Shown piece after piece: positions 17,119 through 25,395 of a stretch of DNA of 64,000 nt. The stretch is from Sphingopyxis lindanitolerans. GTDB taxonomy: Bacteria > Pseudomonadota > Alphaproteobacteria > Sphingomonadales > Sphingomonadaceae. Below the pieces are notes generated by a model. The model saw nothing but the letters and a program-made list of their open reading frames with translations. It was not told where the DNA came from and ran no database searches. The stretch is from contig NZ_CM009578.1 of assembly GCF_002993885.1 (NCBI RefSeq), positions 3,801,569-3,865,568 on the forward strand, in the 5' to 3' direction. The position numbers were made by a program, and so were the translations under genes. Within the stretch, counting starts at the first letter, position 1, and each line of letters opens with the position of its first letter.

Positions 17119-18876
17119 ATGCAGATCAACAGGCGCCGGTTCGTCGGCGGGGCTTTGGGCGGCGGCGGGGTCGCTGCGATGGCGGCGTGGTTCCCGGCCT
17201 GGGCGCAGCCGGTGTCGTCCGGCATCACCGCGCCGATCCCGACGGTGTCGGGCAGCGACATCACGCTGCGCATCGCGCGCCAGACGATGCGGGTCGACGG
17301 CCGGCTGAGCCGCGCGATCGGGATAAACGGGACGGTGCCGGCGCCGCTGGTGCGCCTGAAGGAAGGGCAGACCGCCAGGCTGACCGTCGTCAACGACCTT
17401 GATGAGGACAGCTCGATCCACTGGCACGGGCTGCTCCTCCCGTTTCAGATGGACGGTGTTCCGGGGGTCAGTTTTCCGGGGATCAAGCCGCGCTCGACCT
17501 TCATCTACGAATTTCCGGTCATCCAGTCGGGCACCTATTGGTATCACAGCCATTCGGGCCTTCAGGAACAAATCGGCCATTATGGGCCGATCGTCATCGA
17601 CCCCGAGGGCACCGACCCGGTCGTCTATGACCGCGAGCATGTCGTGGTGCTGTCCGATCACAGCCACATCTCGCCCGAGGCGATCTTTCACAAGCTCAAG
17701 GCCAACCCCGGCCATTTCAACGGGCAGCGTCAGACGCTCGCCGGATTGCTGGCAGGCAAGGATCAACCGCTCGACGAGCGCATCGCCTGGGGCGCGATGC
17801 GGATGGACCCGACCGACGTCGCCGACGTCAGCGGCTCGACCTACACCTTTCTGGTCAACGGCCATGGCCCGCGCGACAATTGGACCGCGCTTTTCAATCC
17901 CGGCGAGCGTGTCAGGCTGCGCATCATCAACGCATCGGCAATGTCGATCTTCAATGTCCGTATCCCCGGACTGCGGATGACCGTCGTGCAGGCCGACGGC
18001 CTGAACATCGTGCCGGTCGAGACCGACGAGTTCCAGATCGCGGTTGCCGAGACCTATGACGTGATCGTCACCCCGGCCGTGGATCGCGCCTATACGTTCG
18101 TCGCCGAAGCCAATGATCGATCGGGGATGGGGCGGGCGACGCTGGCGCCGCGCCCCGGAATGACGGCCGAAGTTCCGCCGCTGCGTTCGCGGCCGCTGGC
18201 GACGATGAAGGATATGGGGATGGGCGCGATGGGCGCGGGGGCGGGCGGCGATGCGTCCTGTTCGGCCGAGCATGCCGCGATGGGCCATTGCACGATCGAG
18301 GGCGATGGCGGCGCGATGGATCATGGCATGCGCGACTTCGACGCCGCGCCGCAGGTCAAGCGCGACCCGAGCGTCCAGACGATCTCACCGATGCCCGTCG
18401 ACCGAATGGGCGAGCCCGGCCAGGGGCTCGACGATGTCGGGCACGAGGTTCTGACCTACAAGCAACTCGTCGCGCTCGACCGCAATCCCGACGTTCGCGC
18501 GCCCGAGCGCTCGCTCGACATCCACCTGACCGGCAATATGGAACGCTTCATGTGGTCGTTCGACGGCATGAAGATGTCGGATCATCACGAACCGATCCCG
18601 TTCATCGAGGGTGAGCGGGTGCGCGTCAATTTGATCAACGATACGATGATGAGCCACCCGATCCACCTGCACGGCCATTTCTTTGAACTGGTCACCGGCA
18701 AGGGCGACCGGGCGCCGCGCAAGCATACGGTGCTGGTCCAGCCGGGGGGCATCGCGACCTTTGACCTGACCGCCGACGCGGTCGGCGACTGGGCGTTCCA
18801 CTGTCATCTTCTCTATCATATGTATGCCGGGATGATGCGGGTCGTCAGCGTCCGTCCGCGCGGGGAGGCGGCATGA
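17119..18876 (+). CDS. copA: Copper resistance multicopper oxidase CopA
   Basis: CopA is a periplasmic multicopper oxidase that probably oxidises Cu(I). The 585-residue protein has a Tat signal (NRRRFVGGALGGGGVAAMA). All four copper motifs are present: HWHG near 101, WYHSHSG near 143, HPIHLHGHF near 513 and HCHLLYHMYAGM near 561. A methionine-rich segment around residues 358-400 includes CSAEHAAMGHCT, a motif shared with CopB. Its end overlaps copB by 4 bp. Length is ordinary for the family. Confidence 0.96.
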   Translation: MQINRRRFVGGALGGGGVAAMAAWFPAWAQPVSSGITAPIPTVSGSDITLRIARQTMRVDGRLSRAIGINGTVPAPLVRLKEGQTARLTVVNDLDEDSSIHWHGLLLPFQMDGVPGVSFPGIKPRSTFIYEFPVIQSGTYWYHSHSGLQEQIGHYGPIVIDPEGTDPVVYDREHVVVLSDHSHISPEAIFHKLKANPGHFNGQRQTLAGLLAGKDQPLDERIAWGAMRMDPTDVADVSGSTYTFLVNGHGPRDNWTALFNPGERVRLRIINASAMSIFNVRIPGLRMTVVQADGLNIVPVETDEFQIAVAETYDVIVTPAVDRAYTFVAEANDRSGMGRATLAPRPGMTAEVPPLRSRPLATMKDMGMGAMGAGAGGDASCSAEHAAMGHCTIEGDGGAMDHGMRDFDAAPQVKRDPSVQTISPMPVDRMGEPGQGLDDVGHEVLTYKQLVALDRNPDVRAPERSLDIHLTGNMERFMWSFDGMKMSDHHEPIPFIEGERVRVNLINDTMMSHPIHLHGHFFELVTGKGDRAPRKHTVLVQPGGIATFDLTADAVGDWAFHCHLLYHMYAGMMRVVSVRPRGEAA

Positions 18877-19910
18877 CCCGGCTCGCGCTGTTCCTTGTCG
18901 GCGGTGCCGCGCTGGCCTTCGCCGATCCGGCGGCCGCGCAGGGTCATGCGATGCACGATGAGCCGCCCGCCGCGCCGGCGCCTGAGGCTCAGCACACGCC
19001 CCGGCCCGCAGAAAGCATGGATCACGACGATATGCCGGGCATGGTCATGGATCAGCCCGCCGACGCCGGGTCGCCGGGCTGCCCGCCCGAGCATGCCGCG
19101 ATGGGCCATTGCACCCCCGGCGACGCGCCGCCCGGCCCGGCGACGGGCGCGGTCGGCACCGACCTGCCAGCGGGCGATGCGCCCGCCCCCGCGCCGCCGG
19201 ACGATTGGTATGCCGACCAAATCTATCCAAAAGCCGAGATGGATCGCGCACGCGATGAAATGATGAAGGAGAGCGGTGGGCAGACGATCGCTTTCCTGAG
19301 CCTGGACCGCGCCGAATATCAGGCGCGCAAGGGCCGCGACGGATATCGCTGGGGAGTCGAAGGCTGGTACGGCGGCGATGTCGATCGCGTCACGCTCAAG
19401 AGCGAAGGCGAAGGCTGGTGGGGCGAAGGGGTCGAGGCGGCCGAACTGCAATTGCTCTACAGCCGCGCGGTCGGCCCCTATTTCAACCTCCAGGCCGGTG
19501 TGCGGCAGGATCTGGGCGAAGGGCCCGACCGCAGCTACGTGGTCGTCGGCTTCGAAGGCCTCGCGCCCTATTGGTTCGAGGTCGAAGGCGCGCTGTTCCT
19601 GTCGAACAAGGGCGATCTGCTTGGGCGGGTCGAGGGGTTTTACGATCAGCGCATTACTCAGAGGCTGATCCTGCAACCACGGGCGGAGGTCAATTTCGCG
19701 CTTCAGGACGTTCGCGAGACGAGCACCGGGTCGGGGCTTTCCAATGTCGAACTCGGGCTGCGGCTTCGCTATGAGGTCGTCAAGGAATTCGCGCCCTATG
19801 TCGGGGTCGAATGGGCGCGCCAGCTCGGCGACACCGCGCGGTTCGCGCGTGCCGCTGGTGAGGATACGAACGGCGTCAGCTTCGTGATGGGAGTGCGCGT
19901 CTGGTTTTAG
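18873..19910 (+). CDS. copB: Copper resistance outer-membrane protein CopB
   Basis: The 345-residue protein has a signal peptide, then a histidine- and methionine-rich region (HDDMPGMVMDQP) with CPPEHAAMGHCT, and from about residue 110 an outer-membrane beta-barrel ending in phenylalanine (GVRVWF). CopB sequesters or passes copper at the outer membrane. It is translationally coupled to copA. The low-complexity proline/alanine stretch in the N-terminal region is typical. Confidence 0.95.
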   Translation: MTRLALFLVGGAALAFADPAAAQGHAMHDEPPAAPAPEAQHTPRPAESMDHDDMPGMVMDQPADAGSPGCPPEHAAMGHCTPGDAPPGPATGAVGTDLPAGDAPAPAPPDDWYADQIYPKAEMDRARDEMMKESGGQTIAFLSLDRAEYQARKGRDGYRWGVEGWYGGDVDRVTLKSEGEGWWGEGVEAAELQLLYSRAVGPYFNLQAGVRQDLGEGPDRSYVVVGFEGLAPYWFEVEGALFLSNKGDLLGRVEGFYDQRITQRLILQPRAEVNFALQDVRETSTGSGLSNVELGLRLRYEVVKEFAPYVGVEWARQLGDTARFARAAGEDTNGVSFVMGVRVWF

Positions 19911-20035
19911 GCCTGCCTTGCGTGAAAGCGAGGCTGGTCGCGGCGAGCGGCAAGCTCTATGGCGTCGATATTGCTGCGCAGGCGGGTTGAAAAACCACGC
20001 GCCCCCGTCGGCGGCCTGATATCGAGGATGCACGC

Positions 20036-20719
20036 ATGGGCCTGTCATTTTCCGTTTCCGCTCCCACCGCCGCAATCGCCGGAAGCGGCGAACGCTTTCT
20101 CGTCCGCCGCATTTTCTGCGTCGGCAAGAATTACGCCGACCATGCGCGCGAGATGGGCGGCGACCCCAGCCGCGAGCCGCCCTTCTTCTTCTCGAAGCCC
20201 GCCGACGCGGTCGCCCTGGGCACGGGCGACATCGCGATGCCGCCGCGCACCGCCAATCTGCATCACGAGATCGAGCTGGTGGTGGCGCTTGCGAAGGGCG
20301 GCGCGAACATCGCATCCGACGATGCCGCGGGCTGCATCTTCGGCTATGCCGTCGGCAACGACCTGACGCGCCGCGACTTGCAGGCCGACGCCAAGGCCGG
20401 CGGTCGGCCGTGGGACATGGCGAAAGGTTTCGATCATAGCGCCATCCTCTCGCCGATCCGCCCCTCGGCCGAGGTCGGCCACCCCGCCAGCGCGCGGATC
20501 TGGCTGTCGGTCAATGGCGAGCTGCGGCAGGACGGCGACATCGCCGACATGATCTGGCCGGTCGCCGACATCATCGCCGAACTGTCGACCTATGTCGAAC
20601 TCAGGCCCGGCGACCTCATCTACACCGGCACTCCGGCGGGTGTTGGGCGCGTCGTTGCGGGCGATGTCGTCGAAGGCGGAGTCGACGGCATCGGCGTGAT
20701 CGCGAATCGCTTCGTATAA
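20036..20719 (+). CDS. Fumarylacetoacetate hydrolase family protein
   Basis: The 227-residue single-domain enzyme has the family blocks RIFCVGKNYADHAREMG, PFFFSKPADAV, LHHEIELVV (metal-binding acidic residues) and IYTGTPAGVG. Small FAH proteins of this kind hydrolyse or decarboxylate acylpyruvates such as fumarylpyruvate or oxaloacetate; the exact substrate cannot be read. It stands alone between copB and the convergent lrp gene, with no aromatic-degradation genes beside it. Confidence 0.9.
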   Translation: MGLSFSVSAPTAAIAGSGERFLVRRIFCVGKNYADHAREMGGDPSREPPFFFSKPADAVALGTGDIAMPPRTANLHHEIELVVALAKGGANIASDDAAGCIFGYAVGNDLTRRDLQADAKAGGRPWDMAKGFDHSAILSPIRPSAEVGHPASARIWLSVNGELRQDGDIADMIWPVADIIAELSTYVELRPGDLIYTGTPAGVGRVVAGDVVEGGVDGIGVIANRFV

Positions 20720-20752
20720 CTTGTTGCCATATGGCGACCGGCCGACAGCGTT

Positions 20753-21199
20753 CTACATCCGGCGGTTGCTGCGCATCGCGAAGCTCGACATGATCCGCGA
20801 GACGCCGGGCAGGCGCGACAGCACGTCGCGGTGGAAGGCGCCATAGGCGTCGATGCCGTCGATCTGGACCCGCAGGACATAATCGCCGCCGCCGGTCATC
20901 AGATACCATTCCTGAATCTCGGCATGATCGCGCACCGCCTTCTCGAAGCGCACGAGATATTCCTCGGTCTGTCGTTCGAGTTCGATCTGAACGATCGCGG
21001 TCGTCCCTTCATGGGGGGCGGCGTGCGAAACGATCGCCGCATAGCCGCGGATCACCCCCGATTGTTCGAGCAGACGTACGCGGCGCAGGCAGGCCGAGGG
21101 CGACAGGCCGACCTCGCTCGCGAGCGCCTGGTTGGTGATCCGGGCATCGAGCCGTAGCCGATTCAGGATGCGCCGGTCGATGTCGTCGAGTGACTGCAT
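20753..21199 (-). CDS. Lrp/AsnC family regulator
   Basis: The 148-residue protein has the Lrp helix-turn-helix (LDDIDRRILNRLRLDARI, then SEVGLSPSACLRRVRLLE) and a RAM ligand-binding domain with GGGDYVLRVQIDGIDAY. It is divergent from alr-dadA-ridA across 122 bp of AT-rich sequence, so it most likely controls that D-alanine operon in response to alanine, as related regulators do. Typical length. Confidence 0.93.
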   Translation of the reverse strand: MQSLDDIDRRILNRLRLDARITNQALASEVGLSPSACLRRVRLLEQSGVIRGYAAIVSHAAPHEGTTAIVQIELERQTEEYLVRFEKAVRDHAEIQEWYLMTGGGDYVLRVQIDGIDAYGAFHRDVLSRLPGVSRIMSSFAMRSNRRM

Positions 21200-21321
21200 A
21201 TTCTGCGATTGCCCCGTATATAATTCTATATGTTGTCCATATTATGCCTGTTTCTACGTCATATGAGCGGCACATTGGAAGAGATTTTGACTATCTTGCG
21301 TTCCGCGGAGGATGAAGGGTC

Positions 21322-22449
21322 ATGGCTCAAATTTTGTCGTCGAGCATCCTCCGGATCGACCTCGACGCGATCCGCGCCAATTATCGCTCGATCGCCGCGC
21401 GCGTTGCCCCGGCGCGCGCCGGGGCGGTGGTCAAGGCCAACGGCTATGGCCTTGGCGCCGAACAGGTGGCGGCGGCGCTCTATCGCGAAGGGTGCCGGAC
21501 GTTCTTCGTGGCGCGGCTCGTCGAGGCCGATGCGCTGGCGGTCATGTTGGGCGCCGACGTTCCTATCTTCATTCTCAACGGCCTCGATCCCGGCGCCGAG
21601 AGTCGATGCGCCGACGCGGGGCATATCCCGGTGCTCAATTCGTCCACGCAGGTGGCCGCCTGGCGCCGGCTCGCCGTGTCGCGCGGGACGGCGCTGCCGG
21701 CGGCGCTGCAACTCGACACCGGCATGTCGCGCCTGGGGCTTTCGCTTGCCGAGGCCGAACCGCTGTCGCGCGATCCGGCCTTCGCGCGCGAAATCGACCT
21801 GCGCCTCGTCATGACCCATCTCGCGTGCGGCGACGATCCCGATCATCCCGCCAACGCAGCGCAGCTCGGCGCCTTCACCGCGGGCTGCGGGCTGTTTCCC
21901 GATGCCCCGGCGTCGATCGCCAACAGTGGCGGCTCGTTTCTGCCGAAGGGCTTTCATTGCGCCATCGTCCGTCCGGGGGTTGCGCTGTTCGGCGTCGATC
22001 CCGGCCCGGCCGCGGCCGGGCTGCGGCCCGTCGCGACGTTGCACGCGCGCATCCTGCAGATCCGCGAGATCGGGCCGGGAGTCGGCGTCGGCTATGGGCT
22101 CGACCATGTCGCGCGCGGGCCGCAGCGCCTCGCCACGATCGGCATCGGCTATGCCGATGGCTGGCCGCGCAATCTTGGCGGCGTCGGCCGCGCCTGGTGG
22201 GACGGCGTCGCGCTGCCGATCGTCGGACGGGTGTCGATGGACAGCCTGACGATCGACATCAGCGATCCCCGCGCCGCCGCGCTCGCCGAAGGCGACCTGG
22301 TCGAACTGATTGGGCCGTCACAATCGCTGGCCGACGTCGCTCGCGATGCGGGGACGATCCCCTATGAAGTGCTGACCCGTCTCGGATCGCGCCACGCGCG
22401 GATTTTCGTCGAAGACGGCCAATCGCAGATCGCGGGAGACAGGATATGA
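21322..22449 (+). CDS. alr: Alanine racemase
   Basis: The enzyme interconverts L- and D-alanine using PLP. The 375-residue protein has the PLP-lysine motif [10 protein letters not shown] near residue 38, the IANSGGSFL segment, and [10 protein letters not shown] with the catalytic tyrosine on the other side of the barrel. The next gene, dadA, starts within its last codons (ATGA overlap at 22446-22449). With dadA beside it this looks like the catabolic racemase (DadX role) rather than the wall-synthesis copy, but that is inference. Confidence 0.95.
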   Translation: MAQILSSSILRIDLDAIRANYRSIAARVAPARAGAVVKANGYGLGAEQVAAALYREGCRTFFVARLVEADALAVMLGADVPIFILNGLDPGAESRCADAGHIPVLNSSTQVAAWRRLAVSRGTALPAALQLDTGMSRLGLSLAEAEPLSRDPAFAREIDLRLVMTHLACGDDPDHPANAAQLGAFTAGCGLFPDAPASIANSGGSFLPKGFHCAIVRPGVALFGVDPGPAAAGLRPVATLHARILQIREIGPGVGVGYGLDHVARGPQRLATIGIGYADGWPRNLGGVGRAWWDGVALPIVGRVSMDSLTIDISDPRAAALAEGDLVELIGPSQSLADVARDAGTIPYEVLTRLGSRHARIFVEDGQSQIAGDRI

Positions 22450-23705
22450 AGATCGTGATTCTTGGCGCCGGGGTCATCGGCGTCACATCGGCCTATTATC
22501 TCGCCAAGGCGGGGCATGAGGTCGTGCTGATCGATCGCCAGAAGGGGCCGGGGCTCGAGACCAGCTTTGCCAATGCGGGCGAGATTTCCCCTGGCTATGC
22601 GTCGCCGTGGGCGGCGCCGGGCATTCCGGTCAAGGCCTTGCGCTGGCTGTTCATGCATCACGCGCCGCTGATCCTCAAACCGCGCTTCGACCCTGCCATG
22701 CTGCGGTGGATTCTGGCGATGCTGCGCAACTGCACGGCGGCGCGCTATGCCCTGAACAAGAGCCGCATGGTTCGTCTTGCCGAGTTCAGCCGCGACGAGC
22801 TGATCACCCTGCGAACCGAGCTGGGGATCGCATATGATCATCGCGAACAGGGCACGCTCCAGCTTTTTCGCACGCAAAAGCAATATGACGACAGCGCGAG
22901 CGATATCGCCGTCCTCAAGGATTATGGCGTCGCCTATGAATTGTTGGAGCGCGACGGCTGCGTCGGGGCCGAACCGGGGCTGGCTGCGACCCGCGACCGG
23001 TTCGTCGGGGGGCTGCGGCTGCCCGGCGATGAAACCGGCGACTGCCACCTCTTCACGCGCGCGCTCGCGGACCGGCTTCCGGCGCTGGGGGTCGAAATCC
23101 TTTACGACACCACCATCGAAGCGCTTGAAAGCGAAGGCGGGCGGATCGTCGGCGTGCGCACCGATCGCGGGACGATCACCGGTGACGCCTATCTCGCGGC
23201 GCTGGCAAGTTTTACGCCGGGCCTGCTGCGGCCCCTCGGCCTCGATATTCCGATCTATCCGGTCAAGGGCTATTCGATCACGGTCCCGATCGCCGACGAA
23301 GGCCGCGCCCCGGTTTCGACGCTTCTCGACGAAAGCTACAAGATTGCGATCACCCGGCTCGGAGACCGCATCCGGGTCGGCGGGATGGCCGAGCTTTCGG
23401 GGTTCGATCGCACGCTGTCGGAACGCCGCGAGGCAACGCTGTTGCACTCGCTGAACGACCTGTTTCCGGGCGCCGCGGCCACGAAGGCGGAGACGAATTT
23501 CTGGAGCGGATTGCGGCCGATGACCCCCGACAGCACGCCGGTCATCGGCGCGACGCGCTTGCCGAACCTTTTTTTGAACGCCGGACATGGCACATTGGGC
23601 TGGACGATGGCATGTGGTTCCGCGCGGCTGATCGCCAGCATCATCGGCGGGACAGCGCCGCCCATCGACCATGCCGACCTCGCCCTTTCGCGCTATTCGC
23701 GCTGA
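22446..23705 (+). CDS. dadA: D-amino acid dehydrogenase
   Basis: DadA is an FAD-dependent dehydrogenase that oxidises D-alanine to pyruvate and passes electrons to the respiratory chain. The 419-residue protein begins with the FAD-binding [17 protein letters not shown] and contains [20 protein letters not shown], a hallmark of the family, and the C-terminal [15 protein letters not shown] block. It is coupled to alr and followed 27 bp later by ridA. Confidence 0.96.
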   Translation: MKIVILGAGVIGVTSAYYLAKAGHEVVLIDRQKGPGLETSFANAGEISPGYASPWAAPGIPVKALRWLFMHHAPLILKPRFDPAMLRWILAMLRNCTAARYALNKSRMVRLAEFSRDELITLRTELGIAYDHREQGTLQLFRTQKQYDDSASDIAVLKDYGVAYELLERDGCVGAEPGLAATRDRFVGGLRLPGDETGDCHLFTRALADRLPALGVEILYDTTIEALESEGGRIVGVRTDRGTITGDAYLAALASFTPGLLRPLGLDIPIYPVKGYSITVPIADEGRAPVSTLLDESYKIAITRLGDRIRVGGMAELSGFDRTLSERREATLLHSLNDLFPGAAATKAETNFWSGLRPMTPDSTPVIGATRLPNLFLNAGHGTLGWTMACGSARLIASIIGGTAPPIDHADLALSRYSR

Positions 23706-23732
23706 CACGCTTTATCGAAGGAGAAGGAAGAA

Positions 23733-24089
23733 GTGACCATCGAACGCCTGCATAGCGGCCCCCGCATGAGCCAGGCCGTGATCCACAGCGGCATCGTCTA
23801 CCTCGCGGGCCAGGTCGGCGCGCCCGGCGAAAGTGCGGCGGCGCAGACGCGCGCCGTGCTCGCGTCGGTCGACAAACTCCTGGGCGAGGCGGGGACCAGC
23901 CGCGACCGCTTGCTCACCGCCACCATCTGGCTTGCCGACATGGCCGACTTCGCGGCGATGAACGCCGTTTGGGAAGAGTGGATCGCGGGCGCCAACGCTC
24001 CGACCCGCGCCACCGGCGAGGTGCGCCTCGCCACTGACGACTATAAGGTCGAAGTCATCGTGACCGCCGCGCTGCCCGACCGCGGTTGA
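23733..24089 (+). CDS. RidA family protein
   Basis: The 118-residue protein fits the RidA/YjgF family: VIHSGIVYLAGQVG near the start, RDRLLTATIWLADMADF in the middle and the C-terminal ARATGEVRLA-like substrate-pocket arginine region. RidA proteins hydrolyse reactive enamines and imines; an imine is the product of DadA, so its place as third gene of the operon makes sense. It begins with GTG after GGAGAAGGAAGAA. Confidence 0.9.
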   Translation: MTIERLHSGPRMSQAVIHSGIVYLAGQVGAPGESAAAQTRAVLASVDKLLGEAGTSRDRLLTATIWLADMADFAAMNAVWEEWIAGANAPTRATGEVRLATDDYKVEVIVTAALPDRG

Positions 24090-24102
24090 CGGCATGATTC
24101 CT

Positions 24103-24134
24103 GTTTGCGGGGCGCGTCGGCGCGCCCCGCAAAC
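24103..24134. terminator. Strong bidirectional hairpin after ridA
   Basis: GTTTGCGGGGCGCG and CGCGCCCCGCAAAC form a perfect 14-bp stem around TCGG, between the convergent ridA and hydrolase genes. There is only a weak T run on the plus strand, but position and strength suggest a two-way terminator. Confidence 0.75.
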
Positions 24135-24144
24135 GCATATTTCA

Positions 24145-25008
24145 TCAGGCCGCGGCGAGCCCGTATTTTGCCTCGGTCAGCGCGAGCAGAGCGCGGTCGT
24201 CATGGTCCCACGGATGGAAGCCCGGCCGGTAATATTGCAGATAGGGCCGGAAACAACGGCGGAGCACGCCGGGCTTCGCCATCAGATATTTGGCGGTCCT
24301 CCACCAGGTCGCGGGCGTGTTGATGCGGTCCTCGCGATAGAGTGACGCCATATTGGCCCCGATCGTCCAAAAGAAGAGCAGGGTGCTCGCGACCATGGTG
24401 GCGGTGCGCAGCAAATAGCGTCGCGGCGACGACCAGTCCCGCGTCGCGACTATCAACGTGTCGAAGGCGACCGCCTTGTGCTCAAGCTCCTCCATCGCGT
24501 GCCAGCTCCACATGCGCTTGGCCTCTTCGGGCGCGCCGGCGAGGTCGGTGCTGCCTGCTTCGAGCAGGCTGTGCGCGAGGATCGCAGTGAAATGTTCGAG
24601 CGCGCAGGTCGCCGCGAGCTGCCGGATTTTCGCATTGCGCCGTCCGAGCGCGATGACCCTCAATGTCCGTGCCTCGAGCCTGGCGATGTCATAGCCCGCG
24701 TCGGCGGCGAGTGCGTTGAACTCGCGGTGTTCGCGGCTGTGCACCGCTTCCTGGCCGACGAAATCCTTGATCTGTGACCGCAGCGGCTCGCTGGTCAGGT
24801 GGCGATATTCGCGCACGCTATCCATGAAGAATTTCTCGCCATCGGGAAAGGTGGCCGACAGCGCGTTGAAAAAGGCGGTCGCGACCGGGTCGCCGCCGTG
24901 CCACCAGCGTCGTCCGCGCGCCCGGTTCGCGTCGAATTGAAAGTGGAGATTGCGGATCCGGATCGACAGGTCGTTCGGACTCTTGGACAGATGCTTCTCG
25001 AGGGTCAT
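24145..25008 (-). CDS. Predicted metal-dependent hydrolase (PF10118 type)
   Basis: The 287-residue protein resembles the COG3687 'predicted metal-dependent hydrolase' family. It has a ferritin-like spacing of acidic and histidine residues: EAVHSREHREF near 96, ALEHFTAI near 137 and HAMEELEHKAVAF near 170, likely a di-metal site. A hydrophobic segment (MVASTLLFFWTIGANM) may associate with the membrane. The function is unknown. Two palindromic TTGACATCA-type sites lie directly upstream of its start, linking it to the TetR-associated regulon of this region. Confidence 0.85.
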   Translation of the reverse strand: MTLEKHLSKSPNDLSIRIRNLHFQFDANRARGRRWWHGGDPVATAFFNALSATFPDGEKFFMDSVREYRHLTSEPLRSQIKDFVGQEAVHSREHREFNALAADAGYDIARLEARTLRVIALGRRNAKIRQLAATCALEHFTAILAHSLLEAGSTDLAGAPEEAKRMWSWHAMEELEHKAVAFDTLIVATRDWSSPRRYLLRTATMVASTLLFFWTIGANMASLYREDRINTPATWWRTAKYLMAKPGVLRRCFRPYLQYYRPGFHPWDHDDRALLALTEAKYGLAAA

Positions 25009-25023
25009 GGGTTCGGCTCCGTT

Positions 25024-25067
25024 TTAACAATGATGTCAAAATAGATTCGTTTAGACATTGATGTCAA
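25024..25067. promoter_or_regulatory. Two TetR-type operators before the hydrolase
   Basis: TTAACAATGATGTCAA (25024-25039) and TAGACATTGATGTCAA (25052-25067) are imperfect palindromes of the form TTGACAT-NN-ATGTCAA. They lie 16 and 44 bp upstream of the minus-strand hydrolase start, where a repressor would block transcription. Related sites are at 25314, 30593 and 30699. Confidence 0.65.
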
Positions 25068-25224
25068 CAAGAATCCGAAGAGGCTGGCAGCGTGCCATCG
25101 GGCGCGCTTTGACGGCGGCGGGAGGCGCCTTGTGCGCGCCTTCCATCCAGATCGAAATTAACTGACTGAAATAATGCGGTATTTTAAGGTTTCACCGTGT
25201 TGCGGTTCAGATAGAGGAGAAGAT

Positions 25225-25311
25225 ATGCCGCGAGCGCGACAGATTCTCGCCATGACCGATCGGCTGAATTTTGCGCAGTGCGGGGCTTGGTTCGGCCTCG
25301 CAATATTTTGA
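25225..25311 (+). CDS. Candidate 28-residue leader peptide
   Basis: An ATG preceded by AGAGGAG at ideal spacing opens 28 codons ending in TGA, just before the operator at 25314. The product (MPRARQILAMTDRLNFAQCG and eight more residues) has no recognised motif. It may be a short translated leader or chance. The remainder of 25009-25395 holds the operators and an AT-rich promoter region and no other gene. Confidence 0.35.
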   Translation: MPRARQILAMTDRLNFAQCGAWFGLAIF

Positions 25312-25313
25312 TA

Positions 25314-25329
25314 TTGACATCAAAGTAAA
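25314..25329 (+). promoter_or_regulatory. TetR-type operator and likely -35 of the fused receptor
   Basis: TTGACATCAAAGTAAA matches one half of the TTGACAT-NN-ATGTCAA palindrome and supplies a good TTGACA -35 hexamer, with AT-rich candidates for -10 about 17-18 bp on (AATTTATG). It is 67 bp before the receptor ATG. Confidence 0.6.
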
Positions 25330-25395
25330 TTTACGAAATTTATGACTCGATAAAAGAAGGCGGGCCAGATTCCGCTACCACAGGGGAGGATTGCT

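Noticed and set aside
20036..20719. FAH-family gene as part of the D-alanine operon
   Set aside because: It is convergent with lrp and on the far side of it from alr-dadA-ridA, so a functional link is not supported.
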